NCBI GenBank assembly: GCA_964552195.1
Contig: CAZKFM010000009.1
Location: forward strand, 1-64,000
Direction: 5' to 3'
Origin: CAZKAP01 sp964552195
GTDB lineage: Bacteria; Bacteroidota; Bacteroidia; Flavobacteriales; Flavobacteriaceae
Length of the DNA: 64,000 nucleotides
Positions 1 to 8,568 of the stretch are shown piece by piece. The notes beneath the pieces were generated by a model. The model made no database searches. It was not told where the DNA came from and saw only the letters and a program-made list of their open reading frames with translations. Each line of letters begins with the position of its first letter. Position 1 is the stretch's first letter. The translations under genes were made by a program, and so were the position numbers.

Positions 1-50
1 TGCGTGGCACAATGAATCCGAAATGGGTGGCACAAATCGAACCGAGTTAG
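1..50. repeat. Possible IS21-like terminal repeats
   Basis: Two copies of GTGGCACAA start at 4 and 27, giving a 23-bp period, each followed by a similar GAATCCGA or ATCGAACCGA tail. Tandem 20-23 bp repeats beginning near a TG terminus are characteristic of IS21-family ends in Bacteroidota. No transposase gene (istA/istB) is visible to the right, so this would be a solo or degenerate end, or the element lies outside the window. It is adjacent to a truncated gene, which fits an insertion or deletion scar. The identification rests on pattern only. Confidence 0.3.
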
Positions 51-143
51 CCAAATGCCGATGTAAATTTTCTTCTTGTTGCCATTTCAGTAAATTTAAG
101 AGTTGTTTCCTAACTTAATTTACTGTTCAGTTTTGTGGGGTTA

Positions 144-293
144 CTACACTACCACTTCATTGGGCCAAACATTATAACCGTCCAAATTCCCTAAGCAATA
201 CATTGCATCTACATTTTCTGATTCTACATCCTGAAAAAAAGCCATAAGTGCAGGTAGGTTGGCGTGAACATCCGAAAAGAAAGCTATTCTCAT
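144..293 (-). pseudogene. Truncated metallophosphoesterase (N-terminal fragment)
   Basis: The first 49 residues match the start of a YfcE/calcineurin-like phosphoesterase: a beta strand followed by SDVHANLPAL carries the metal-binding D-x-H, and CLGNLDGYNVWPNEV corresponds to the conserved GD-x-x-x-Y/G segment. The protein then stops; complete family members are 200 residues or more. The second metal ligand (Asp of GD) is Asn here, a further sign of decay. The start at 293 overlaps the stop of the arsenite transporter in an ATGA arrangement, so it was once translationally coupled as the last gene of that operon. The region beyond the stop holds the IS21-like repeats. It is almost certainly non-functional. 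Confidence 0.6.
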
Positions 294-1345
294 TTTACTG
301 CCGTTTCTGGTCTTACGTAAAATTTTTTCCGCAACCAAAAGGAGACCCGGACCAAGAAAATCAGTGCGGGAACTTCAACCAAAGGACCTATGACCCCGGC
401 AAACGCCTGTCCTGAATTGAGTCCAAAAACGGCTATGGCAACGGCAATAGCCAATTCAAAATTATTTCCTGCTGCCGTAAAGGCAACTGAGGCTGTTTTG
501 TCGTATTCCGCTCCCATTGCTTTGGTAAAGAAAAACCCGATGATGAACATTAGCGTAAAATAAATAAGTAAAGGAACGGCAATGATCAGAACGTCCATTG
601 GGATTTCTACGATCAATTCTCCTTTTAGTGAGAACATGACTACGATGGTAAACAAGAGTGCAATCAAGGTTATTGGCGAAATTGTTGGAATAAATTTTTT
701 GGTATACCATTCTTCGCCTTTGAGTTTTACTAGAATTAATCTACTTAATATTCCCATTACAAACGGGATACCTAAATAGATGGCGACGCTTTCCGCAATT
801 GTGCCGATAGAAATATCAACTATAGCACCTTCAAAACCAAAATAGGGTGGAAGAATGGTAATGAAAATCCACGCGTAAAAACTATACGCAAAGACCTGAA
901 AAATACTGTTCAAAGCGACCAATCCCGCTCCATATTCGCTACTTCCTTCAGCGAGGTCATTCCACACGAGAACCATAGCAATACAACGTGCCAGACCTAT
1001 TAAAATAAGCCCAACCATATATTCGGGATAATCGCGTAAAAACGTGATCGCCAGAAAAAACATGAGAACAGGACCTATTATCCAGTTTAGAACAAGGGAT
1101 ATGGAAAGAATCTTTGTGTTTCGGAAAACTTTGGGTAAGAGCGAATAATTCACCTTTGCCAAAGGCGGGTACATCATCAATATCAGACCTATGGCAATCG
1201 GGATATTGGTCGTTCCGCTATTGAAGGTATTGAGAATATCAGGAAAAGTCGGAACGAAATACCCAAGGCCCACGCCAAAGGCCATAGCCACGAATATCCA
1301 CAAGGTCAAATTTCTATCGAGAAAACTTAATTTTTTTGAGGCCAT
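290..1345 (-). CDS. acr3: ACR3-family arsenite efflux transporter
   Basis: Inner-membrane permease of the bile/arsenite/riboflavin superfamily that exports As(III) using the membrane potential. About ten hydrophobic segments span the 351 residues, the usual length for ACR3. The signature GLARCIAMVLVWNDLAEG around residue 120 contains the conserved Cys needed for transport, and the TAAGNNFELAIAVA motif around residue 298 is also diagnostic. It is followed by a coupled phosphoesterase remnant. No arsC or arsR is present in the window, so the other arsenic genes are either elsewhere or lost. The gene is visibly more AT-rich than the genes from 2 kb onward, consistent with horizontal acquisition. 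A palindromic operator candidate lies about 60 bp upstream. Confidence 0.93.
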   Translation of the reverse strand: MASKKLSFLDRNLTLWIFVAMAFGVGLGYFVPTFPDILNTFNSGTTNIPIAIGLILMMYPPLAKVNYSLLPKVFRNTKILSISLVLNWIIGPVLMFFLAITFLRDYPEYMVGLILIGLARCIAMVLVWNDLAEGSSEYGAGLVALNSIFQVFAYSFYAWIFITILPPYFGFEGAIVDISIGTIAESVAIYLGIPFVMGILSRLILVKLKGEEWYTKKFIPTISPITLIALLFTIVVMFSLKGELIVEIPMDVLIIAVPLLIYFTLMFIIGFFFTKAMGAEYDKTASVAFTAAGNNFELAIAVAIAVFGLNSGQAFAGVIGPLVEVPALIFLVRVSFWLRKKFYVRPETAVK

Positions 1346-1406
1346 TTTTGATGAAGTTAATTGTGAGAAAACGTAAAATATTTCCGTTTGGGCAAGCCCT
1401 AAATCT

Positions 1407-1440
1407 ATTGTTTAATTGCAATATTACAATTAACAATTAA
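1407..1440 (-). promoter_or_regulatory. Inverted repeat upstream of acr3 (ArsR-like operator candidate)
   Basis: ATTGTTTAATTG at 1407-1418 is mirrored by CAATTAACAAT at 1427-1437, with an 8-bp spacer and a single extra T in one arm; ATTGCAAT at 1415-1422 is itself a palindrome. AT-rich dyads of this form are typical ArsR/SmtB operators. It is the only notable dyad between acr3 and the next gene. Binding by an ArsR protein is inferred. Confidence 0.4.
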
Positions 1441-2136
1441 TTCCCGCAATAGAAGTTTGATTTATCGGTCTTTTTACAAAAATACGAGTTTGCGAGGGTT
1501 CAATTTGTTCCTAACCGCTTAAATAGGTGGAACGGCTTAAGGCTAATTTATTTTGTATTATGACCGAAGACGTATTGAAAAATGCGAGGGTTACTGCTAG
1601 AGGCCGAAAAGTCCTGACCTCCCTTAAAAAGGCATCCAAGAATTGCTCTTTTAGGTTCTAAGGTTTGGGCAGTGTCACTTCTTAGGATAGCTCTGAGAAA
1701 ACATGGTTTGAGTGCTATACGAGGACCTTCACCAATTCCATGCATCATCAAAGTCTTTTCCTTCGCACCGTACGAGATTTTCTAAAGTGCCATGCCTGAA
1801 GAGCGGCAGCAACGTACAATAACGGACACGCAAAAAAGCCGTCAGCCCGAATCGTCTGACGATATACAGCTATCGAAACCACCTCATATTTGGGGTGGTT
1901 TTTTTATACCCTGTCGTCGGCTTATACACTCTTTAATGATCTCTTATTAAGCAGTATATGTCCCCTTTTAGTACACCTAAAATGTAAGTGACTGAAATAC
2001 AGCGTCCATTATTCAATGTAGTGAAATAACAATTGCCCTCATCAAATAAGCGCCGTTTCATCAAATTCTCTTACATTGGAGGGCTGTTCCAATCGACCGG
2101 GTCTTCGCCGCCCGGGAACGATAACCCAAGACCCCA
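1441..2136. other. Intergenic region without a convincing gene
   Basis: About 700 bp between acr3 and the next rightward gene. Short open frames exist on both strands but none resembles a known family. The only clear element is a rightward hairpin followed by T residues at 1876-1905. The composition changes here from the AT-rich acr3 patch to the GC-richer backbone, so this may be the junction of an acquired segment. Confidence 0.5.
1876..1905 (+). terminator. Rho-independent terminator, rightward
   Basis: AAACCACCTC (1876-1885) pairs with the strand at 1892-1901, leaving a six-base loop, and seven T residues follow from 1899. No intact gene is seen just upstream on the plus strand, so this may be the leftover terminator of a deleted gene or serve a small RNA. 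Confidence 0.6.
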
Positions 2137-2778
2137 ATGCCAGCTAAAACCGAGAACAAAGAGATTACCGAATGGGAGGAACACGCCGCTGCCGTGGTGG
2201 CAGGCGTCCCGTATTCGGCCCGTGACCATCAGGAACAAAGAAATGCCGTATACGGTCGTACCCGGATTTGGAATGTAGCCGTTCTGATCAGCGGGCTTGT
2301 CGTGCTGTTTTCTGCGGTTCTGCCCGCATGGCAGTTCGGCATGTTCGGCATGGGAATTCCCGAGGACATGGTGTTTCTTAATGCAGAATTCCATAGGGTA
2401 GAACCGGGAAATCCGGATTCCTGGAAGAATTATTTTTCGGGTTATTGGGGTATCGCGAAATGGGTGGCACTTTCCGTGCTGATCGCACACGTATGGGTCG
2501 GTTCATTGGTCCGTTCCACCCATCGCAGGGTGGTGCGTATCTGGAATTTCATGGGCTCCCATTCCGAGGAAGGCAGGAGGTCCAACTGGTCTGTACCCCG
2601 AATTCCCCGTTCGTATAAAGAGGTCATGCTGGCCACTACTTTCCGTGGGTTCTGGCTCAAAACCACCGGGGGCATAAGACTTTCCCCCTTTGGACTTCGA
2701 ATGGTCCTGTTGCTGGTTTTTATACTGCTGTATCCAGGTCTCGTCTACCTCGGTGTATTTTCCTCCACTCCGGTCTGA
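2137..2778 (+). CDS. Hypothetical three-TM membrane protein
   Basis: 213 residues, not recognised. Hydrophobic segments lie at about residues 45-68, 107-126 and 188-208. The first 40 residues are polar and acidic and carry a WEEHAAAVVAGVPYS stretch. The loop between segments two and three is basic (STHRRVVR, RRSNW, RIPRSYK). No signal peptide, metal motif or enzyme motif is evident. It stands alone, convergent with the azurin gene, with an inverted repeat (2802-2808 and 2825-2831) between them. The upstream sequence has no obvious Shine-Dalgarno. The reading frame looks genuinely coding from its hydrophobic pattern. Confidence 0.65.
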   Translation: MPAKTENKEITEWEEHAAAVVAGVPYSARDHQEQRNAVYGRTRIWNVAVLISGLVVLFSAVLPAWQFGMFGMGIPEDMVFLNAEFHRVEPGNPDSWKNYFSGYWGIAKWVALSVLIAHVWVGSLVRSTHRRVVRIWNFMGSHSEEGRRSNWSVPRIPRSYKEVMLATTFRGFWLKTTGGIRLSPFGLRMVLLLVFILLYPGLVYLGVFSSTPV

Positions 2779-2855
2779 GTCGGGTACAAAAGAATGCCTT
2801 AGTCCTAGTAAACCGTGATTAAGGCTAGGACCTGTGCATGGGCAGGATAACCTCT

Positions 2856-3380
2856 CTATTCGACGATAAATTTCCCTCTCATGAGCCCATAGTGTCCCGG
2901 GAAACTGCAAATGTATTCGTATTCCCCGGCAGCGGGCGCCTCGAAGGTGATGCTCGTGGACTGACCTCCCCCGATCATTTGGGTATGCACGATAATGGCA
3001 TCACTCTCGGGTATGTAGTCGTTCTCCTTGGCGTCTACTGCTTCTCCGGCAAAGGTGGCCACATCGGTACCCTGCTTGAGCAGAACAAAATTGTGGCCCA
3101 TGACTTCCTTGGGCAAGGAACCGGTATGATTCAGAGTGAGTTGGACCTGATCGCCTTCGCTGACGCGGAATTCGTTTTTGTCGTATTGCATTTGGTCGTT
3201 GCTGTTCAGTACCAGTCGTACTATGCCATCATCCACAGTGGAAGGAGTCGTGTTTACTTCGGGGGTATTCACATTAATTTCCGGACCCTTATCCTTTTTG
3301 GGGTCTCCTCCGCAGCTGCTTAGGCCAAAACTTAGAATGGCAGCCAGTGCCACGTTTCCATAAGACTTCAATCGATTCAT
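2856..3380 (-). CDS. azu: Azurin-type cupredoxin lipoprotein
   Basis: A small type-1 blue-copper electron-transfer protein anchored as a lipoprotein. The signal peptide ends in a lipobox at Cys23 (GLSSC). The mature domain has the azurin copper ligands in order: His96 in MGHNFVLLK, then Cys158, His163 and Met167 in YICSFPGHYGLMRG. A short Asn/Thr/Pro-rich linker (residues 25-50) separates anchor and cupredoxin fold. The total of 174 residues fits azurin plus an anchor. It is the last gene of a leftward group behind the outer-membrane barrel (59-bp gap) and the GLPGLI protein. It probably shuttles electrons in the periplasm, for example to a cytochrome c oxidase or peroxidase; the partner is not shown here. 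Confidence 0.93.
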   Translation of the reverse strand: MNRLKSYGNVALAAILSFGLSSCGGDPKKDKGPEINVNTPEVNTTPSTVDDGIVRLVLNSNDQMQYDKNEFRVSEGDQVQLTLNHTGSLPKEVMGHNFVLLKQGTDVATFAGEAVDAKENDYIPESDAIIVHTQMIGGGQSTSITFEAPAAGEYEYICSFPGHYGLMRGKFIVE

Positions 3381-3439
3381 TCTTGCTAGTTTTAAAAAGG
3401 CAATTTACTGCAATTGCAGGTAATTCACCGTACTTCGGT

Positions 3440-6154
3440 TTACAGGGTGTATATCAAACGGAAGGTCACGAACCTGGGCTGTATAAAGGTCTCCTGGGAA
3501 AAGACTGCGATATTGTTCGCGCTGTTCCGAATCTGGGCATCGATATTCAGCAGGTTCGTGGCGCGGATTTCGTATTCCCATTTGGCGTCCCGGTCCTTGC
3601 GGTAGGCCAGGCTGGCATTCCAGGTCTGGAAGGACTGAGCCTGACCATTCCCCTGATCCTGACGGGTGAAGGCGTAATCCGATCGCAGAGTTACGGATTT
3701 CCAGATATACGCATCGAAGTCGATGGAAGGAGAAGTAGTTACAAAGCGCGTATCCCTGCCGCCCTGATTGTTGTTGGTTACGCTGTAGCGGTAGTTGACG
3801 CTCACATTGGGCGCCACCAGGAAGTTGGTTCGTATGCCGGGAGTGTAGGTCTGTGTAAACCCCTCGTTCAACGACTGCTGCCCCTGAATGAACTGGTTGA
3901 TTTTGCTGTAATTAAAACTCGCATTCAGGGTGGTGCGGATCTTGCCGAAGGTTTTCTGCAAACGGCCGAAAACGTTGACGTTTTCATCCGCAAAAGGGGA
4001 ATTGAAAAACGAACGGGTCTGGATTACACTTTCGAAGTTGGTCAGGCTTCGGATCTGATCGATATTACTGGTATAGGCGGCCCGGGCAAATACATTGGTA
4101 TTGTTAAAGAGATTGAAGCTGCTGTATAGCAGACTTACGTTGTGCGAGAGGGCGTTCATTAGCTCCGGCTCCCCGAACTGTATACTGTTGAAGTTGTTGA
4201 AGACAATACCCTGGGCGAGTCGGGTGACATCGGTAAACTGGTTGCGCCGATCGTACCTCAGGGTCAGGGATTCGCTGTTCTTAAACTGTATACGGGTTTC
4301 GAAATCCGGTAGCAGTCTCCAGAAGTTTTCCTGAAAAGTCTCCCCAAACTGGGTGTTCCCGTTTCCGTAGGCATGAACCGAGAAGCCAGGTGTGAAGGTG
4401 AATTTACCCGTGCGCCACCTCAGGTGAAAGCCCAGGTACACATCACTGAAGTTGTATTCGGTATCATTGGTGGCCAGACCATCGTTAAAGTTGGGGGTGG
4501 GGGAGAGCAGGCTACCATCATCCAGAAACTGAAAGATGTTGGAATTGAACTCCTGACGGCTCAATATGGTTCCGAAGGTGATGTTCAGGTTGCTCTTGGG
4601 GCTCAGTATGTGATAGTAATCGAGTTTGGCGTCGAACTGATTGGATTCGATCCGGCGGTTCTGTCCGAGATCGTAGTTATTCAGGGAAGTATCCAGCCCC
4701 AGGGCCTCGGCCGTAGGGTCAAAGGCGTCGTCTCCATCCGGGTTATTGACCAGCACGGCCCCGTAAAAAGGATCTTCGTTTCTAAGCAGGTGCTGCGCCT
4801 CTAGGGCGAATATGTTTTTCTCATCCAGGGTAAAATAGTAGTTGAGATTCTGGTTGATACTGTAAGGAGTGACCTCATCTATTTGCTGGGTATTCCCCAA
4901 AACCGTGGAGAAGAGATTCTGATTCTGGGAGTCGTTCGAGGTACGCGCTAATATATCATAATCCATCTGGTTGCTGAAGTTAGGCTGAAATGAGGCACTA
5001 AGCTTTACCAGGGCCTGATTCGAACGCTCGCGGCTGGTTTGTTCCGTTCCTTCATCCGGTATGCCCAACTCGGGATTCGTATATTGAATAAATCGTGTCT
5101 CACGGCTTAGAATACGACTGCTGTTGTAAATCACAAAACCGCTTAGATCCAATGACTTACTTGGGGAATAGCTGAAGTTACCTGAGGCCAGCTTATTGTC
5201 AATTTCCAGTGCATTATTCTGATTGGTCAGGAAGTTGAGGCTATTATCACCAAGATTGAGATTCGTGCCACTACCCCTGCTGGGTGCACGGAAGCCACCA
5301 CCAAAATTCCGGATATCCCTGCGGGTTAGGGCGACCTCTCCGGTATTGTTGATGTCTCCGATGAAATTAATGCTGTACTTCGGGTTGTAATAAAACAGTT
5401 TGGGCTGAATCAGGTACAGCTCGCTGTCCGGAGAGGCCCCTACGCCTCCGGTTATGTCCCCGAACCAGAAGCTTTCCTTGCCCTCCTTGAGTTTGATGTT
5501 CAGCGCGACGTTGTCCTGATTGTTGGCCACCCCACGCAGCTGTCCGACTTCTGCATAGTTTCGCAGTACCTGAATCTTATCTACGGCCTTGGACGGGATG
5601 TTCTTTGTGGCCAGTTTGGTATCACCGTCGAAGAAATCCTTCCCGTTCACCATGAGCTTGTTCACTACCTTACCCTCGACTTCTACCTGACCGTCTTCAT
5701 TGATCTCTACCCCGGGGAGTTTCTCGAGCACATCCTCGAGCTTGCGCTCTGTCCCGTTTTTATAAGAATCGGCGTTATATATTATGGTGTCTCCCTGCAC
5801 CTGGACGGGTATTTCGTAAACCAGTTCCACCTCGTCCAATACATTGTCGGGCTCCATGACATATTCACGGAAAATATCCACCTCGCCCGTGGTAATGGTA
5901 TCGTTAATGGTTTTGAGTCCGACATAGCTGATCTGCACGTTATAGGTCGTGTTCTTGCTCAGGTCGAATGCAAAGGCACCGTCCGCACCCGTAATGCCGT
6001 ATCCCCCGAGTGCCTTGGTGGACTGGTTAACGGCGAACACATTTACCAGTTCTAGGGGCTCGTTAAGACTGTCCCTGACGACGCCCGACAGCTTAATTTG
6101 AGCGAAGGACATACCTGCCACCAGGAGCAGGGCGGTACTGAAGATGTATTTCAT
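3440..6154 (-). CDS. TonB-receptor-like outer-membrane barrel protein
   Basis: 904 residues with a Sec signal (cleavage after SFAQ, residue 19), a carboxypeptidase-regulatory-like beta-sandwich at about 22-105, a plug-like domain at about 120-220 (VLEKLPGVEINEDGQVEVEG), and a long beta-barrel region ending in an aromatic C-terminal strand (FRLIYTL). This arrangement matches the Bacteroidota outer membrane beta-barrel family related to TonB-dependent receptors. It lies 30 bp downstream of a GLPGLI-family protein, a pairing seen repeatedly in Bacteroidota, and upstream of azurin. Substrate is unknown; the azurin and the nearby CDF exporter make a metal-related role possible, but this is only context. 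Confidence 0.85.
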   Translation of the reverse strand: MKYIFSTALLLVAGMSFAQIKLSGVVRDSLNEPLELVNVFAVNQSTKALGGYGITGADGAFAFDLSKNTTYNVQISYVGLKTINDTITTGEVDIFREYVMEPDNVLDEVELVYEIPVQVQGDTIIYNADSYKNGTERKLEDVLEKLPGVEINEDGQVEVEGKVVNKLMVNGKDFFDGDTKLATKNIPSKAVDKIQVLRNYAEVGQLRGVANNQDNVALNIKLKEGKESFWFGDITGGVGASPDSELYLIQPKLFYYNPKYSINFIGDINNTGEVALTRRDIRNFGGGFRAPSRGSGTNLNLGDNSLNFLTNQNNALEIDNKLASGNFSYSPSKSLDLSGFVIYNSSRILSRETRFIQYTNPELGIPDEGTEQTSRERSNQALVKLSASFQPNFSNQMDYDILARTSNDSQNQNLFSTVLGNTQQIDEVTPYSINQNLNYYFTLDEKNIFALEAQHLLRNEDPFYGAVLVNNPDGDDAFDPTAEALGLDTSLNNYDLGQNRRIESNQFDAKLDYYHILSPKSNLNITFGTILSRQEFNSNIFQFLDDGSLLSPTPNFNDGLATNDTEYNFSDVYLGFHLRWRTGKFTFTPGFSVHAYGNGNTQFGETFQENFWRLLPDFETRIQFKNSESLTLRYDRRNQFTDVTRLAQGIVFNNFNSIQFGEPELMNALSHNVSLLYSSFNLFNNTNVFARAAYTSNIDQIRSLTNFESVIQTRSFFNSPFADENVNVFGRLQKTFGKIRTTLNASFNYSKINQFIQGQQSLNEGFTQTYTPGIRTNFLVAPNVSVNYRYSVTNNNQGGRDTRFVTTSPSIDFDAYIWKSVTLRSDYAFTRQDQGNGQAQSFQTWNASLAYRKDRDAKWEYEIRATNLLNIDAQIRNSANNIAVFSQETFIQPRFVTFRLIYTL

Positions 6155-6184
6155 AGTGGGGTGTGAGCGGTAGGGGTGAGCTAG

Positions 6185-7009
6185 TTATCGACTGCGCCGT
6201 CTGCCACGGTTATTGCGCATTTCCATCATTTTCTTCACCACAGTGGACTTGTAGTCGACCTTGGTAATTTCTTTGCCTTTATCCGGAGCTTCAATCTTGA
6301 TCTTTTCCTTGGGATTGATTATGATTTTAGAACAGAGCATAGTTGTATTTCCGGCACTGACTTCCATGATTAACCCAGGAAGTCCCGAATACTCTGCGGG
6401 TCCATGACCAACGGGTATCTGTGGGGTATACCAGGCTTCTACCTCGGTCATGGCCTCCTCCTGCTCTTCGCCATCCTCGTTTTCCAAGTTTCGGAGCTCA
6501 TTCCAGGAGAAGTTGTACCAGGTCAGGTCGGCAGTGGGTACGGTCGCCGTAGCCTTAAAGCAGGTATACTGACCTATCTGCTTGGATTCCGTCCCCATTT
6601 TCCATTCGATATTGAGGATCTCGTCCTTAACTAGGAACTTTTTACCATAGAATTCCTGGGCCTGTACCAGGGCCTTGTCCTGGAGACTCTTATACTGATC
6701 TCCCGGCGTGAAGTTTTTACCCCAACTGTCCGTGGCCCCCGACATGGCATCGAGGACTTCTTCTTCCTTAAAGATGGATTCCACACGGTTAAAGCTCAGG
6801 GTATAGGTTTTCTCCAGCCTGTTCTTGAGGCGGGCAGCGATTTGCTTTTTCTGCGCTTCACTCATGCGTGCACCCCAATCTCCCAGATCCATCCGGGTCT
6901 TGGACATGTATACTGCATTTCCCTGAAATTCCTGCGCTTCAGAAGCAGTATTTAGCCATGTAAACAAGGCGATCAACGACAGGCTAAGGGTGTAAAATAA
7001 TGACTTCAT
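6185..7009 (-). CDS. GLPGLI family secreted protein
   Basis: 274 residues with a signal peptide (residues 1-26) and the family-defining GLPGLIMEV motif around residue 208, preceded by a conserved acidic stretch and AWYTPQIPVGHGPAEY. The C-terminus is very basic (NNRGRRRSR). These Bacteroidota periplasmic or surface proteins have no established biochemical role. It is the first gene of a three-gene leftward cluster with the barrel protein and azurin. A promoter with a -7 element and a dyad lies just upstream. Confidence 0.88.
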   Translation of the reverse strand: MKSLFYTLSLSLIALFTWLNTASEAQEFQGNAVYMSKTRMDLGDWGARMSEAQKKQIAARLKNRLEKTYTLSFNRVESIFKEEEVLDAMSGATDSWGKNFTPGDQYKSLQDKALVQAQEFYGKKFLVKDEILNIEWKMGTESKQIGQYTCFKATATVPTADLTWYNFSWNELRNLENEDGEEQEEAMTEVEAWYTPQIPVGHGPAEYSGLPGLIMEVSAGNTTMLCSKIIINPKEKIKIEAPDKGKEITKVDYKSTVVKKMMEMRNNRGRRRSR

Positions 7010-7026
7010 AAACCGTTTTGTTCAAC

Positions 7027-7044
7027 GTTTGTTTAACAAACATA
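7027..7044 (-). promoter_or_regulatory. Promoter with dyad upstream of the GLPGLI cluster
   Basis: On the minus strand the segment 7037-7044 reads TATGTTTG, matching the Bacteroidota -7 consensus TAnnTTTG. It overlaps a 15-bp dyad GTTTGTT-T-AACAAAC at 7027-7041. No clear -33 TTG is found at the standard spacing, which suggests activator dependence or control through the dyad. Confidence 0.4.
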
Positions 7045-7408
7045 AGTAAAGAATAAACAGCACCGGAAATTACTCTTAAATTCTTAACAGTGGACATGGC
7101 GGGAATCCAAATGCTCGCTTTAGCCCTATAATTCAGGTTTTGGGACCCCAACAACGGGTTTATATCGGCGACTGATGAGATTTTGGCCGCATCGGATTGA
7201 TATAATTTATTGTTAGTCTAAATAATAATGACTGTAAACATACTGTCCCAGAGGGAAATGTGGACTAAGTCCAATGGATCAGTAAGCCCTGCTTTCGGCT
7301 ACGTTAGTCAAGTGAAACGGGAGTAGTCTGGCTCTGCAGGTTTCGGGTCGGCATGATAGCGTAGTAGTACGCATTGAAAGACTTAACTTTAAGGGAGAAC
7401 AGTCAGTA
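7045..7408 (+). other. Intergenic region with possible structured leader of the CDF gene
   Basis: About 360 bp, containing no gene. Between 7263 and 7309 there are nested complements: GACTAA (7263-7268) with TTAGTC (7304-7309), and AGCC (7285-7288) with GGCT (7297-7300). This could form a stem with an internal hairpin in an RNA leader of the downstream metal exporter. It does not match any metal riboswitch that I can recognise. Confidence 0.3.
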
Positions 7409-8290
7409 ATGGGGCATGATCATCATCACGGGAATTCCGAGGGAAATATCCGGGTGGCTTTTTTCCTGAATCTGGCATTTACCCTGGTGGAGCTGGCCGG
7501 AGGATTGTACACCAATAGCGTGGCTATTCTTTCCGATGCCCTGCACGATCTAGGAGACAGCCTGAGCTTGGGTCTTTCCTGGTATTTTCAGCGCGTGTCC
7601 AAACGCAAGAGAACACGGGATTTTTCTTATGGCTTCAGGCGATTTTCCTTGCTGGGAGCGGTAGTGAATTCAGTGGTACTCGTGGTGGGCTCGATTCTCA
7701 TACTTACCGAGGCCATACCCCGCCTGTACCAACCGGAACAACCCGAGTTAAAGGGCATGCTGTTCCTGGCTTTGCTGGGAATTGCAGTGAACGGTGCCGC
7801 GGCTCTCAGACTTCGCAAGGGCGAATCCCTGAACGAAAAGGTCGTTTCTCTGCATCTGCTGGAGGACGTGCTGGGCTGGGTGGCCGTTCTGGTCGGAAGC
7901 CTGATCATGATGTGGATGGATGCACCCTTTATCGATCCGCTGTTGTCCGTACTGATTACCCTTTTCGTTCTTTTTAACGTTTGGAAAAATCTGAAGAAGA
8001 GCCTGAGGGTTTTTCTGCAGGGAACACCCGAAGATGTCTCCGTGGAACTCGTTACCGCTCGTATAGCCGACCTGCCCGGGATTTCCGATATACACGATTG
8101 CCACGTCTGGACCCTCGATGGGCAGTACAATCTGCTCACCGTTCACCTTCGCATGGAAACCAATATCAATCTGGCCCGACAGGCTGAGATCAAGGCGGAT
8201 ATTCGAGCGGCGCTGAGGGATATACCCATCCACCATTTCACCATTGAGTTCGAGGCACCCGAAGAAGACTGTAATCAGCAGCACTCCTGA
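7409..8290 (+). CDS. Cation diffusion facilitator metal exporter
   Basis: Inner-membrane divalent metal/H+ antiporter (Zn, possibly Co/Cd/Fe) of the CDF family, 293 residues. The His-rich start (GHDHHHG) is typical of metal-sensing tails. Six hydrophobic segments carry the transport site: H46-x3-D50 in TM2 (SDALHDLGDS) and H149-x3-D153 in TM5 (HLLEDVLGW), the His-Asp pattern of zinc-preferring members. The C-terminal cytoplasmic domain (about 205-285) has the dimerising alpha-beta fold with HDCHVWTLDG. It appears monocistronic, with a long and possibly structured leader. Specificity for zinc over other metals is inferred from the motif. Confidence 0.93.
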   Translation: MGHDHHHGNSEGNIRVAFFLNLAFTLVELAGGLYTNSVAILSDALHDLGDSLSLGLSWYFQRVSKRKRTRDFSYGFRRFSLLGAVVNSVVLVVGSILILTEAIPRLYQPEQPELKGMLFLALLGIAVNGAAALRLRKGESLNEKVVSLHLLEDVLGWVAVLVGSLIMMWMDAPFIDPLLSVLITLFVLFNVWKNLKKSLRVFLQGTPEDVSVELVTARIADLPGISDIHDCHVWTLDGQYNLLTVHLRMETNINLARQAEIKADIRAALRDIPIHHFTIEFEAPEEDCNQQHS

Positions 8291-8568
8291 TTTTCCATTG
8301 ACTAAGGCTTTGATTTGTCAATTCCCGAAACCCGCTCCTGCCTCGGAGGACTCCCGAATTGAAGACCCGTCACCCGCTTTACTTGAGATGGGATTTACTT
8401 ATATGTGTTTATTGTCAAGAGGTTGAATATAAGATTGTAAAAAATATAATATATTGTTATTGAGATGAATAGTTCTGCCCCTAAAATATTGTAACTTCAA
8501 CAAAATAGCGCTTTTCCGGGTTAGCCGGGGCGCCATTTTTTTAAAACCGTAACCATTAATTACACTAT

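Noticed and set aside
1548..1751. 67-codon minus-strand frame in the gap after acr3
   Set aside because: No recognisable motif or signal, and the composition is not protein-like.
1792..1953. Short plus-strand frame starting ATG at 1792
   Set aside because: It runs through the terminator hairpin, has no family resemblance and no promoter; treated as non-coding.
2802..2831. Inverted repeat GTCCTAG...CTAGGAC as a bidirectional terminator
   Set aside because: The loop is long (16 bases) and no T run follows on either strand; it may be a weak hairpin only.
3347..4129. 260-codon plus-strand frame
   Set aside because: Antisense to the well-supported barrel protein gene; low-quality protein sequence.
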